Numbered from the stretch's first letter, positions 49,901-62,069 are shown. The stretch: DNA of 64,000 nucleotides from Nectonema munidae (GCA_030549495.1 JAUIRK010000242.1:186001-250000), one strand, 5' to 3'. Translations and numbers: made by a program. The notes: generated by a model from the letters alone, not told the origin.

Positions 49901-50168
49901 ATATGATTCTTAAATTACTGCTAATTTTAGAGTTTTTTGTTTAAATGTTTTAATATTATCTATTTATGTTGAAATGCACATTTATCTCTTCCGCTAATTA
50001 CATTAACTTATTTAATTTAAGTTCTTTCCACTAAAAATAAAATGCGGCTCATTTTTAGTTAATTTTTAATGGCGTCCTTAATTTGTTTTCATTTTGTTCC
50101 TTATTATTTTAGTTCTATAAAAAAATAAGTTCCCCCATTGTTTTTAACATAATGTTACTTTTTTAATA

Positions 50169-50338
50169 ATGATTCTATATATCATTTTTTCTATCATTGT
50201 TTTCATCTTAATCTTGTGGATTTTTTATAAGAAAGTCTGGTTCTATTTTAAGCTCTTTGTTTTTGGTATTATTATCCTATTTGTTAGTTCATGTTGGCCT
50301 CTAAGTTTGTTTTCTTTTGGTGATACAAAAAATCAGAA
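50169..50338 (+). CDS. AGPAT exon 1 (N-terminal membrane segments)
   Basis: ATG followed by [20 protein letters not shown], then a second hydrophobic stretch. It ends CAG-AA before GTAATA (phase 2); AA plus the first A of exon 2 makes Lys. A tiny upstream ORF (ATG near 50152, five codons) lies in the leader. The placement matches the N-terminal helices of animal AGPATs. Confidence 0.82.
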
Positions 50339-53300
50339 GTAATATACCTTAAATTCTTTAATTTAATAAAAATTTATATATTTTTTTCCTAACCCTTAAT
50401 GATCTCTTTTTTGATTATTAATAATTAATGCATAATATAAAAATATATTAAACATAACTAAGATCAAGTTTTTATTGTATGGTTTTTTGTATGTCGATTC
50501 TTCGTGTGCGGAATAAACTTAATTTAATTTATAATATAATTGGAAAAAATGTTCAGAGAAATTATGATGATTTTAAATCAAAGTTTTAGATATAATAAAA
50601 CTTAGAGGGTTATGGGGTGTACAAGGTTATTTAACCAACAAACAGGAATTTTATTAAAAGTTAATTTTGTACTATAATTCAGTTAACTCTTCTGGAAAAG
50701 AAATGTTTTTTTAATATTCTAAAATTACTTATAGAATTGTCAATTACTAAGTTTATACTTTCATCATAATTCTACTCTGAAAAATCATTCAAATTCATTA
50801 AAATCTCATTTATTTTTTGTGATCTTTTTTTCAAGCTAGCAAAATAACTATTACGAGTAATTACGCTACTTCAACGTTGGCTTTTGCTGCTTATAAAAAC
50901 TAAAAATATCTTATATTTTTATTATATAAAAATAGGCAGTTATGCTTCCTATTATTTTGAAATAATTCTGAGAACAGACAGTTTCATTTTAAAATAGTGA
51001 AAATTGCTCTATTAGATTATTTTGTCTCCTTTCTCTCTTATGTTAATTATGTAGCAAATTTTTCAATCTTGAGTAAAACGTAAAGGTACCGTGGGTGTAT
51101 TTTCATTGACAAGGCACTGATGTACATCTTATGTCAAACTATGAACAAATTGGTATCGATGAGAAATCGAACCCATAGGCTTCCGTGATGAGTCCATCAT
51201 CTTAACCAACCTGACATGCCACCCATAGAGTATGCTGTAGTGGATACGTCAAATTAATTTTTGTTTAAGCTCTATAACTTTTTCTGATAGACTTTTTTTC
51301 ATTAAAAGTTATTATAAAAGGCAAATCATTGCAAAATGTTAAAAGTTATTTTACTTTTTGTAGCTTGCACGAATTTGACTTTTAAACTATTTTTTGAATG
51401 ATGCTGAGAAAAATAAAGTAACGCAATCTTAATTTATTGTTTGATTTTTGTTTGCACAATTTTATCTTCATTTTATACCCTTTTTTGAAAGTCTAACTAA
51501 CTTCCACTTATTCTTATACACTAAAAAGAATGAAAAAATTCTAATAGATAGTTCTCTAACTTTAGTTCGGTTTTACATTTTTGATAGAAATTACCTCAGA
51601 AAAGTTATGTAATTTGGATGTGTTTTTTTTAAAATTCATTTTTCTCAATAAAACAATTTTATTTTTTAGGAAGAAGAAATGGAACAACTGAAAATTAATG
51701 AATGTTTTTTTTCATTCAATTAAATTATCAATTTTTTTTTATTGTTAATGATATCTTTACCCCTTTTCTACACATAATTTGGATATGGTGCGCATCTATT
51801 TGAAGTTAGAAAGAAGGAGCTATATATAAGTTCTTATTCATTGTTGACGTTAAGCTTAAGGGCGGGGGTTAAAGTTTACATTAAGCTTAATTAAGAATGA
51901 AATAGAATAGACAAGAGAGGAGTAGGAATTCAGAAAAATTTGTTTTCCTTTTTGAAGAAGCTTGAAAGTTCGCCCCCTCCCAATAATTTCAAGGATGTGC
52001 GCCCTTGGGGATGTGGAGTCGCACGTTTTGAGAAGGAGTCGGAATAATTATTGCGACTCTGACACCGGTTTTAAAAATAGTTTTATTCATAATTGTTAGA
52101 TTAAAAAATAAATTTATTCTCTTTAGTACCCTACGTTGCAAAAAGGCAACATCTTTATCATTTTGCTCTTATGTTGTGTTCTTGCAATTCATAGAAAGAA
52201 GGTTGAAAATATGGTACATGCCATTACAATTTTAACATTGGTTATAAATCAGTGTTTCTCAACGTTTACGCATTACTTGCTGTAACATTATCCTCTAATG
52301 TTATTAAATGACATTCAATTAACACCTTTTAATGTACGCACTATCCTGTACTGTTAATATTCAATCTCCAAGACACAATTACATTTATAACACCTTTAAG
52401 CCTCATTGTACCACACATACGCATACCTGAATAATGCACAGAACATATACTTATATATATGTAAATAAAGAAAGCGAGGCGTCACTTCTTTAGATCTTCA
52501 CCGTCATCAACAAAGGCTATCAATGAGCCAGAGAAAAAGTGAAGATTGAAGACCTCTGCTAATTCACCGTTATAAGGCTATGAATGAGCCAAGAAGATTG
52601 AAGACCTCTGCCAATTCACCGTTGTCATCAACAAAAGGCTATCAATGAGCCAAGAAGTTTGAAGATCTCTATCAACTTTCGTTAATATAATAAAATTATA
52701 TCCTTAATTACACCTCAACGTAACACTTGCCTAGTTTCTAGAAGGCCCCAGACCCCTGCTATAAGCAGTGTGATTAATAATTTTATTTTCTGTGAAGGAA
52801 AAGGAAAGAAACATAATTTAAAAATTTTATAATGTTTCATTGAAAAGGTATTTGGCTGAATTAGTGCGATATCTGGAGTTGTACTTGAGCAGCAAGCTTT
52901 AAAATTCATCGCTTAATGTTTGTTGGCTCAAGTCTCATCCATCTACAACACGCAATCTGTCTCTATTTTTTGCTTTTAAATTTATAAAAGCTGAAAACCC
53001 TTCCTCCCACTTTTAGGTAGAAGCAAATGGAACAAGGACACACAAAACTAGTGGCATGCTGACTTGACTTGGAAAGAAGTTGCAGTTTCAAAATTACAAA
53101 TAGGTGAAGTCGGTGTGGAAAAATGATAAATAAGTGAAGTCGGAATCGATAATTATTTTTCCGACTCTATGACCCTGCCCATCACCTCTTTGAATTCCTC
53201 CCTGAATGCGATAAAGTCTCTAAAACTCAAAAAAAAAATTTTTAAGTATAATCTACTTGAGAATTTAAAAATTCAATCAACATTACAAACTTCTTTTTCT

Positions 53301-56300
53301 AGCTTTCTTAATTTAAAGTTTTCATATGCGTCAACTTCAAACTCTTTACAAGGTGCAAATGAGTTATTCATTCCTTCAATGTCATTCTTAATTTTTTAAA
53401 GTTTGAATTGTTGCATTTATGAACAACAATGTATTAAATATTGGAATGATTGAGTTAGTATTTTGATCATTTGAGATGGTGGCTTGGGTTTATAATTTTT
53501 TTACTTCGATTTGAAATTTGACATAAACATAATGAAGAGATTGCTGTCTTATTTGTTTTCCTGCCTTTTAGATTCTACTACAACATATTTTACTATCTCT
53601 CGTCTAAATTCCTCGGAATAAAATACGAAGTTGAGGGAGAAGAAAATTTGCATTTACACGACTCTTTTGTGATCATTAGCAATCATCAAAGTGCTCTGGA
53701 TTTGATAAGTATTTCTTACTTTTTATATCAATCTAAAACTTTCGTGCACTTATCTAGCAATATTTTAATTTTAATATCAAAAGTCTTTTCATCTTTTTTC
53801 AACAGGTAAAACACTAAGATGAGGAATTATTGCGTTTTTTAAGGTCAAGGCACCATATGGCCGGATAACTGCACAACAATAGCGAAAAAAGAACTAAGAT
53901 ACGCAGGCTCTTTAGCACTTTTAGCTTTTGCCACAGGAATCGTCTTCATAGATAGAAAATGCAAGGAAGAAGCCACCACAGCACTCAATAAATTTGCTCT
54001 TCGTTTGAAGCTGGAAAAAGTAATTTCCTTTTTCGCACTAACTTTGATTCGTATCCCATTGGCAGTGAAGAAGTTTCCGAATTCCCAAAAATAACTCTTG
54101 CTCCATAATTATATACAGCAGCGTATTTAAGAAGATTTTACAGCCCAAAATTTTTTTTTATTTTTAGTTTGCTATTTATACACAAATGATACGACATAAT
54201 CGAGGGTGCTTGTGTACCGTTATGTTTAGTTTATCTTGAAAATTAATCTTAAATTTTTTGTGTCACTAAAAAAGTTAATGTCCAAATAGGGTACTTTGTA
54301 ATGGTATACAACTATATTATTGTTATATAATCGATCTTTATTACTTTATTTAGCATACTGGATCTTTATACGACTAAAGTTAATGTGGAAGTTTTCAAAG
54401 ATTTTGATAGCTAATTTTTAGAAGTATATATTTTCCGATAGAAATAATATTGATTAAGATAAATATTATGAAAGTTTCCTTAATGTTACAGATTTCTTTA
54501 TATATGATTTAAGTATAGAGAAAGAAAAAATTTTAAGATCAATGTATTTTTAACGATAAAGATCAAGTATATCAAATAAAAATAAATTTGAACAATCTAA
54601 TGAAAAATTGATACATTCCTGAAAGTCGTTAATATACTATTATTCGCTAAAATATTTACACGATCCTGTGAAAGACAGAAAGAAACATTAGTGCTGCGCC
54701 ATACTCATTTGAAAGCCCTTCTATGAATATATTGTAATTTTGTACAATCGTTGTGTCAATCATTACCAATTGGATGTGATGCCGCCTGGCTTTGCTATCA
54801 CAAGGTCTTTCGTTCAAATTCCTCATAGTGTTCGATACAAGAAATTCGATTGTTCTTTCTCAATGAAAACAGCCATTATACACCCTTCCCAATATAAAGG
54901 CATATCATCATCCCTTTATTTCATTTATGGTTTTTTTTAGAAATTTGAGCCCAATACATCTATTTCAGTGTTTTTTTTTAAATTTTTTTCTACTTATTAA
55001 ATAAAATTAAATCTTTCGTTCAATTGCCTCACAATAAATAGTGGATCTATTTTACTCACTCTTTGCCGAAAATCAAATTGCATACCGTCTAATGCTACGA
55101 TCTTTCGAAGTCTTTTTTCCAAAGTTCTTTCAACAATTTTAAAACCATGGTCTAGTAGTGGCTTTACAGCTCTATATGAATCACATTCTAAAGCATCACT
55201 TTTCCCTTTAAAAATGGGAACTAACTCGATATAATACCATTCAGTTGGAAGCCCTTCTTTTCTCATAAACTTGTCACATGCTTCTTTTATCACAAGTTCC
55301 CCAATTCCCTCTGTTGCAATTATCTTTTCTGTCGTCAATTCAATTCACTAGGACCAACCGCTTTACTATTTACTACTTTTAGCTTGCATTATAGCCAATC
55401 TAATTTCTTCAATGTGAAGCTTTTCTAACTTTCCTTCTACATTTCTACAACCTTCTTAGCTTTCTTCATATTCCAATCATTTTCGATGTTTCAAATTTTG
55501 TCAAAGTAAACTCTAGTCTCCATCTATCAATAACTTCCTCTTCATTCTCCACAATTTCTCCATCTTCTCTTTTGATCCAAAGAGGATTTATCAAGTTTCC
55601 TTTGTCTAGCTATTTTAAACTTCAACTTTCAAGATCTTTTAAAAGTTCTCCAAACTTTACAACTTTTTCCATTCTAATCTCTCTTTTTGCTTCTTTTTCG
55701 CCTCTTTATATTCCTTGCATAACTCCTTCTTCTCTTCAAGCAGTTTTTCGTTTTTCAATTTCCTATACCAATATCTTTTGTTTTTTTTTATAACTTCTAC
55801 CTTTTTACTCCACCATTCTTTTCCTATCTACGTGTTTCTTTCTTCCTAAAACCTCCTCTCCACTCCATTGATCGCTTTCAAATTCTTTTGTCATAGGCTA
55901 TTTTCTGCGATTTTTCGTTCGCATATCTTTCTAATTTACTTTCTACCTCATTCCTTTATATATGAAGTAAGTATAGAGAAAGAAATGTAGACAATTATTC
56001 TCAGATCAGTGTATTTTTAACGATAAAGATCAAATAAAAATAAATTTTGAACAATCAAATGAAAAATTGATAAATCCCTGAAAGTCAATATATTATTATT
56101 CGCAAAAATATGTTATAGAAAAAATAGAGATCTTTGAATTTTTTGATTCCCAAAATTTTGGTATTTTTAAGAGAAGATGTAAATCTGATGCTGAAGTTGA
56201 CCCATAAATTAAAGGAAAATTAAAATAAAATTCAAAAAGTAATATAATTTATTGGGAGCCAGTTTTCAACTTCTACCCTACTCATTAGTGTAGTGGTTTG

Positions 56301-57697
56301 ATAAAGCCGAGTGTCGGCGAAAATTCACCGTTTTAAATCCCGTGCCCAATAAATTATATTACCTTTTGAATTTTATTTTAAGAGAAGAAGATAGAAAATT
56401 CTGCGAGCCTTTAATAACCAAAAAGTTTTATAAATACTAAATTCTAGGATTGGAAAGACGGTTAAGTAAAAAATAAGTAAACGTGGAATGAAAAGATGTG
56501 ATTTTCTAAGTTTGGATGAGAGGCATGTTTTGACTCCTTTTCTGAACAATGGACCACCAGTGACTGACGAATATTCAAAAGGAAGAGCAGGCGAATTGAT
56601 GACGCTAAACACTTTATTCTTATATTTGTATTTTGCAGTTGAAGTTATGGGTATTTGTTGAAGGAACGCGAAATATGGGTTCTCAATTCCTGCCTTTTAA
56701 AAAAGGCGCCTTTCACATGGCTATAAACGCTCAAGTAAATAACTTTTTTTTTCACTCAACTCTTTTGTACCCTTTCTTCTCTAACTTTGATTGATCATTA
56801 CAAAAGGATTTCCATTCACTTTATAAATAGTGTCTGTTGTGAACACCGTGATTATAGGGGGAGGGGGTGAAAAAGCTCTCCACTATTCATTTTTCTTTTT
56901 TATATCATTAAAAGACTTGTCTGGCTTGTGAGTAGACTTTCCACATTGCCTGGCTTGTTTTGCGGTTGAGTTTCGGCCAGAAATTCCTTTAAAATAAATT
57001 TAAAAAGTTTCCCTCCCCCCTCTAAAATTTTAACGATATGCCCCCTAGTTGTGAAGTGAAAAATGATGGATTTTGTAAAAAATAAAACAAAGTTGCTAAC
57101 CATCATTAAATCATTATTGCTCTAGGAATCTAGAATAAGAAATTCTTGTATGGGATATTTATCTGAAAATTATAATTCTCCTTGAATAAGAAAGCGTATA
57201 AAATATAGATAATAATTTGAACGTGTGGCGATATCAGAATTAATTTCAGTAATATCAAACGAAACATTCAAAATTCGAAGATAAACATCAAACTTAAAGC
57301 TCACCGGAAAGGAAAGTCTGTGGATTTTTTTTATTCCGAAAGTAAATACATTTTATAAGTTAGGTCCGACGTTTCTTTGAAACTATATCTTCTAATCGGG
57401 CGTTTCCTTTAACTAATGTCTTCTAGTATCTTCTTTTTTTTTTAGGTTCCTCTCGTACCTGTTATTATTTCTTCGTATTCTCCCTTTTACAATTCTGAAC
57501 AAAATATTTTTAAGAGGGGTAAACGTTAGATCTCATTTTTGCTTTTACCGTTATACAGTATTTTTGTTGTAGGTTCTGTTAAAGTTAAGTGTCTCGCTCC
57601 TATCGTAACAAATCCCTTATCTACGGTCGATGATTTGATGAAGACTTCTCGAGAAAACATGCTTCTCGAATGGAATAAAATGTGTAAAAATGAATAA
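50169..57697 (+). CDS. 1-acyl-sn-glycerol-3-phosphate acyltransferase (AGPAT/LPAAT), six exons, complete
   Basis: The family makes phosphatidic acid by transferring an acyl chain from acyl-CoA to lysophosphatidic acid in the ER membrane, an early step of phospholipid and triacylglycerol synthesis. Join 50169-50338, 53572-53708, 53844-54019, 56639-56734, 57446-57518, 57573-57697: 258 residues, against about 270-285 for animal AGPAT1/2. Every junction matches in phase. Residues 1-20 and about 27-45 are membrane segments. Motif I is NHQSALD (H95, D100), motif II GIVFIDR (134-140), motif III FVEGTR (167-172) and motif [10 protein letters not shown] (194-201). The whole layout follows human AGPAT1/2. 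Oddity: motif III normally reads FPEGTR; Pro is replaced by Val while E, G, T and R are kept. No internal stop or frameshift is seen, so it looks functional. Which AGPAT paralog it is cannot be settled by eye. Confidence 0.93.
51082..51232 (-). mobile_element. tRNA-derived SINE (family B) in AGPAT intron 1
   Basis: Same layout as 49745-49900: GTAAAGGTACCGTGGGTGTA at the left, a truncated tRNA body, and the inverted B-box GAAATCGAACCC near 51159, followed by CCAACCTGACATGCCACCC. About three quarters identical by eye. Confidence 0.75.
52490..52690 (+). repeat. Minisatellite, unit about 60-75 bp, three copies, in AGPAT intron 1
   Basis: Units share GGCTATCAATGAGCCA, AGAAGATTGAAGACCTCTGC and AATTCACCGTT. 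The copies differ in whether a GTCATCAAC block is present. Confidence 0.85.
53572..53708 (+). CDS. AGPAT exon 2 (motif I)
   Basis: Acceptor CTGCCTTTTAG ends at 53571. It codes [20 protein letters not shown], then EGEENL and NHQSALD with catalytic His and Asp. It ends phase 1 at a GTATTT donor. Confidence 0.93.
53844..54019 (+). CDS. AGPAT exon 3 (motif II)
   Basis: An AG acceptor ends at 53843. The exon completes a Ser codon, then codes [18 protein letters not shown] and GIVFIDRK. It ends in phase 0 before GTAATT. The CTxxAKKEL and FIDR blocks are typical of AGPAT. Confidence 0.94.
54497..54655 (+). repeat. Direct repeat, left copy, flanking LINE fragment
   Basis: About 159 bp starting TTTATATATGA and ending ATTATTCGCTAAAATAT; shares most of its length with 55955-56111, including TGTATTTTTAACGATAAAGA and TGAAAAATTGATA. 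The second copy lies 1.3 kb downstream. Confidence 0.8.
54960..55940 (-). mobile_element. RTE-like LINE fragment in AGPAT intron 3 (minus strand)
   Basis: The minus strand codes [52 protein letters not shown] and [20 protein letters not shown], all aligned with the start of a LINE reverse transcriptase (fingers region, QFGF..GR.TTDAIF). Purine-rich sequence to 55940 fits the Lys/Glu-rich linker between endonuclease and RT. The element is cut off before the catalytic palm. It lies in the intron antisense to AGPAT. Confidence 0.8.
55955..56111 (+). repeat. Direct repeat, right copy, flanking LINE fragment
   Basis: Partner of 54497-54655. Roughly 85 percent identical by eye with small indels. 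It is too long for an ordinary LINE target duplication. Confidence 0.8.
56221..56380. repeat. 36-bp inverted repeats framing a tRNA-like core
   Basis: Arms 56221-56256 (TAAAATAAAATTCAAAAAGT...) and 56345-56380 are complementary with one mismatch. The 88-bp interior contains TAGTGTAGTGGTTTGATAAA (A-box-like), an anticodon-arm-like stretch and CCGTTTTAAATCCC (decayed B-box). A 13-bp direct repeat TTTTAAGAGAAGA occurs at 56165-56177 and 56376-56388. It lies 250 bp before AGPAT exon 4. Confidence 0.8.
56639..56734 (+). CDS. AGPAT exon 4 (motif III, FVEGTR)
   Basis: Acceptor TATTTTGCAG, 32 whole codons [32 protein letters not shown], donor GTAAAT. It matches the substrate-binding block WVFPEGTR...[10 protein letters not shown] except for Val in place of Pro. 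Confidence 0.95.
57446..57518 (+). CDS. AGPAT exon 5 (motif IV)
   Basis: A long T-rich acceptor is followed by [19 protein letters not shown] and NIFKR, ending phase 1 before GTAAAC. Motif IV (VPxVPVxxSSY) is intact. Confidence 0.93.
57573..57697 (+). CDS. AGPAT exon 6 (C-terminus)
   Basis: Acceptor TTTTTGTTGTAG, 54 bp downstream of the previous exon. A split Gly codon is followed by [20 protein letters not shown] and a charged end NKMCKNE, then TAA at 57695-57697. It matches the GxxxVxxLxPI[PV]T region of the family. Confidence 0.92.
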
Positions 57698-57835
57698 CAT
57701 TTTTGTTCCTCCCTTTTCCTTGGCACGATATCAAAGTAAAATGTGGAACCTCCGAAAATTTTTAATGGACTAATGGAAGTGGGTGTTATTTTTTTTTTAA
57801 CAGTTTGCATCATTTATGAATTTTCTCAAGTATCC

Positions 57836-57841
57836 AATAAA
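57836..57841 (+). terminator. Candidate AGPAT polyadenylation signal
   Basis: AATAAA about 140 bp after the AGPAT stop codon. Such hexamers are common by chance in AT-rich DNA, so this is a positional inference. Confidence 0.4.
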
Positions 57842-60455
57842 AGTCTTAAGATTTTTTTCAACTGTAAAAAAATTCATTTCAAATAAAATACTATTAAGCG
57901 TGATAATCTACTATTACCAAAATTTATTTTTGAAAGGTGAACCTGAATTTTGGTGTTGATTAATTTTGTTGGAACAGCGGCGTCACACTGGTCTTCATCA
58001 AGACGCTGAACTATTATCATTTCAAATAAAATATATGAAAATTAATTTTCCTTTGACTTCAAGTTGTAAATTTGTAATTACTTTTGTGTTTCCCATATAA
58101 TATTTTATTTGATAACTACATGATTTTCTAGAATGTCGAGACATAACTAAATTAAGTTCTTAATAAAGTCTTTTATCTTCGTTTTTAGAAACTGAACTAA
58201 TTTTTATTTTAATGTTATATCTTAAATGATATTAAATTTTTATTTAATATAAAAAAGTAATGAAGACTACGTGTAATTTCATTAACAATAAATTCATCTT
58301 TTGAAAAAACAAAATATTTTGATTTATTGTGATTTGCTATGTTAAAAAAATTTAGTAATTTGATTACTTGTGATCTGCTATATGTTAAATTTAGTGATAA
58401 AATATTGTAAAAACATGATTTGAAAATTATAAAATCAAAATTACAGATTCCTCTCTTCTCCTTTTTGACATATGTTTTTCAGCTAAACAACTACAGCTAT
58501 GACCAACATTAAGTTTTTATTATAGAAAATTTTTTTTCCTTCTACTCTGCCTTAATTTTAAAATGGTGGATGTTGATTTATGTTCTAGCAAAGTACAATA
58601 TTCTAAAAAATTTCTTCTTAAGCACAAGTACTCCTACAAACACTTCTCTTATAAAAAAATATCAAATTATCTGAAAAAATATTTTTATCCTATATACGCC
58701 TACACTTTTCCTAAACATCCGTTTATTGTTCTGCTTCACCAATTTCCTTTTTTTGCTCGTCTCAAATACCACAATTTAGTAAGGATGCCATTCGTCAGCA
58801 AACATGGATTTTTTTTATAAAACTAATGAAGCAAGATCGTTCCAGTCATCCAGCCAAATACTATCTAATTTTTATGGTCAAAAGATACTCATATAAAAAA
58901 GATTACTTTAAGAAACTAACCAACTGTTTGAAAAAACATTTTTACCCTATCTACTATCACTCCTTTCCTAAAGTAAGAAAAAAGAACCATGTCCTCCCTT
59001 TCACAGTTTAAAAAATCCTTGTTTGCCGATCTCATTCTATGATTACAACAACTCCTCTTTTGTTTTGGATATTGTGTTCCTGCTTGAATACCATTTATTT
59101 TTTCCTCACAGTGTCCATACACTAACATGTTATATTCATTTTCGATTATATACATCATGTTTAATTAACAATAAATTGAATTGATATTAAAAAACGACAA
59201 ACTTGGTATCGATGAATAAAGGTTAAAATTTTCAAAAAAAATATTATTTATCAATAAAAAAAACTTTCACTAACGTAAAATCAGGCAAATACGTTAAGAT
59301 TTATTAAAGCATATTAGAAAAATCAATAAATTAAAAATGAAAAATTTAAGCGTGATTTAAATTGAAGAATTTTTTTTGTATGATGTTCTTTTAGATATTC
59401 ACATGAAAACCAACTATACATTTCTTTGCTTGACATGTGCATAAGCGCCATCTTTTTTTGTTATAGATGTTAACGCAAATAAAATTTAAACAATGGTCTT
59501 CTAAAAGTAGATGGGACTGCTGTCTATGAATAAGACAATCGTGGGTAATAATCATGTCAATTATATGAAACTTGATTGACAAATATCATCCTTCTTTCTT
59601 ATAAAAATTCAATGGATATGAGACAGAGTGAGCTATCTTTTGTTCAGGTAAATTTATCCAAGACGCAAATGCATTTATTATATGTTTTGAAATTTTAGGT
59701 TATTTCGCCACCAATTTTTTCCTCTGCTGTTGAGTAGCTTATATATTTTTTCAACTATTGAAAACTATGGATGCTTCTACTTATAATCCATCAAAATATT
59801 TATCAATAAACGGCTTCTTAAACTGACATCTTTTCCTTTTGAGCAAATTTTATGACAAATGATTTTTATCATAACCCGCTTTGTCTAACAATTTCAATTG
59901 ATAGAAGGATGAATAACACTGTTCTGACACCTCAAAGATCTTCCAAAACTTAGATAATCAAAATCTCTATTAAAGGGTCAAACGTTTGTAACTGTGCCGT
60001 TAATTGCGTTAGATAAATTCTTCTATTAGATAAAACTAATTTCATATACGCTCCCTATTATTTACAGGTGTTGATAAAATTTTTACTTTTCTGCGATGTC
60101 GTATATTGAACTTACACTCTGTCTTTAACCCATGAAATACATGTTTTAGTTAACCCGTTAAAGGTTTTTAAATTTAAAATTTTTAAACTTTTAAAAAGTT
60201 TTTTTAGATTATCTTTCTCTCAAAATAAATATTTATTGTTTTTTAACTTCAGTATTTTCAATATCAAGGATAAGGCATCTCAAAAGAATATTTTTTATGA
60301 ATATTAGTTCTAAATAATGCAATATACTATAAAAAATTATTTACGCTTTCAAAGCAAGAAAAATATTTTTTTATCTAAAAATTACAAAATATTTAATTTT
60401 TTAAAACTAAATTTTTATAAAATATGGAAACTAAAAAAGAATATAATTTTAAATA
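57842..60455. other. AT-rich intergenic sequence downstream of AGPAT
   Basis: No gene recognised. Two loosely similar segments (58612-58700 and 58885-58970: TACTCCTACAAACACTTCTC and TACTCATATAAAAAAGATTA, then AAAAATATTTTTATCCTATA and AAAACATTTTTACCCTATCT) suggest a diverged duplication of about 270 bp spacing. Confidence 0.45.
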
Positions 60456-60459
60456 AAAT

Positions 60460-60600
60460 GGTTTTTGGGGTGTACAACAGTTCAAGGTCAGGGGTTCGAT
60501 TCCAAAGGCTTCCGACTCTTAAAAACAAAATCACAAACTGTGATTAGCCATCTCACACATAATGTAAGCATATAGCCTTACGGCTGAAAGTGCTTTGATA
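60460..60600 (+). mobile_element. tRNA-derived SINE fragment
   Basis: GGTCAGGGGTTCGATTCC is a B-box; the following CAAAGGCTTCCGACTC and body (AAACTGTGATTAGCCATC, GAAAGTGCTTTGATACC) do not form a tRNA. The head is truncated on the left. Confidence 0.55.
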
Positions 60601-61559
60601 CCTCGAAACAACAAAGATGATAGCTTTTAAAACTATATTAAATTTTTAATTTTAAGATTTTTTTTTCTTAAAATACCCTGATTGTCAAAATAAAATCTTT
60701 CAAAATATATTTAAAAAAAATTAATTTCTAATAAATGATTTTATAAGTGAAAATGACATAGAGATATCTTTTCCTTAATTTTCATTTTGCTCTTTTTTTT
60801 TAAATATCTTCATTTTTTGTATTGATAAGTAAGACTATTTTTTAATATGTTTAAATAATACGATGATAATATTTTGCAATGAATAGTGAAGTATGCAGAA
60901 AATAAAGTGAAAGAAGACAAAAAGTTTAGATTTATCTTTGGAGCGCCATCAAACTTTTTTTTAATAGAACTCGACAAATCATATTGGCAAAGAACCATAT
61001 GAAATTTTTAAGTTTTTTTAACAGCTGAAATATCCAAAATCTATATCTAAAAGGGGATAAAAATCATCCTAATTTTGGGATAAGTATAGTGAAATATTAC
61101 AGTTTTTAAGTTTGATATCTGAATGGTATTAACGTTTTCCCTTTAGAAAATGATTGTTGCTCCTTAATGATTTGTCTTTTACTCAAATTTTCCCAAAAAA
61201 GTCTAGAGACCAATTAAAAAAGTAAGAAGGTACATTCATCTTGCTTGCAATCCTTTAATTCAAACTTTTTTGGATATGTGTTGGAAAATTAATGACAACT
61301 GTTTAGAATTTACCATTAGCTTTTTTCATAAAAGATTAGTACCAAACAGAGGTATTCACAGCATCAAATAATTTATAAAAAAAAATAACAAGTTCAATTT
61401 CGTTATGGAATTTGGATGTTATACGCTACTGGTGGTTTTCCGTATAATTTTTCAAAATACTGTCTAAAAGATTACTTGTATTCTTGCTCCAAATGTCAAG
61501 GCTTCTACTAAACTAAATATCAACGCCATCAAAAAAAAATTACATAATTATTACACCTC

Positions 61560-62069
61560 GTCAATCAACCAGTCAACACACTTCAGGCATTATAACGAAT
61601 CAAAATTTAAAATTAAACAAAACCACAATCTCAAACTACACACACGAGTAATGACAGAAGAGATTAAACAAACCGAGTAGGCCTGATCACAAACATCAAA
61701 AATATAAAATTTACTGAAATTCTCATCCAAGACCTAAACTTATTCACAGAAAATCAAATCACCTAAACAACACTTAACAAAAAATAGTTCAGAAAACACC
61801 CCAATGATATTGTTAACCAAGGTACCAAAGAAATTTCTAAAAACTATTGTTATTATAACAGCCGACATCAAGAAAGACTCAAAATTTTGATTATCCATAC
61901 TTTTACCCTTAACCGAGTAGAGACCATTTGAGACATTATTTAAAACTGAGTGATGATCAATATTGACAGCCATACCATCCTTTACACAATACTCAGTGAC
62001 CCCATAGCAAAAGCAAACATCTCGCGATATCACTTCAAACATCAAAATAACAAAAGCCAAATGTCTCAC
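61560..62069 (-). other. Strand-biased island with a 109-codon minus-strand frame
   Basis: The + strand is unusually rich in A and C with few G (GTCAACACACTTCAGGC, CTACACACACGAGTAATG). The minus strand is open for 109 codons (61740-62069) but begins with GTG; the first ATG gives a 100-residue peptide MFEVISRDVCFCYGVTEYCV... with a hydrophobic C-terminal part. No family recognised. It could be a small gene, an exon, or inserted foreign or organellar-type DNA. Confidence 0.25.
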
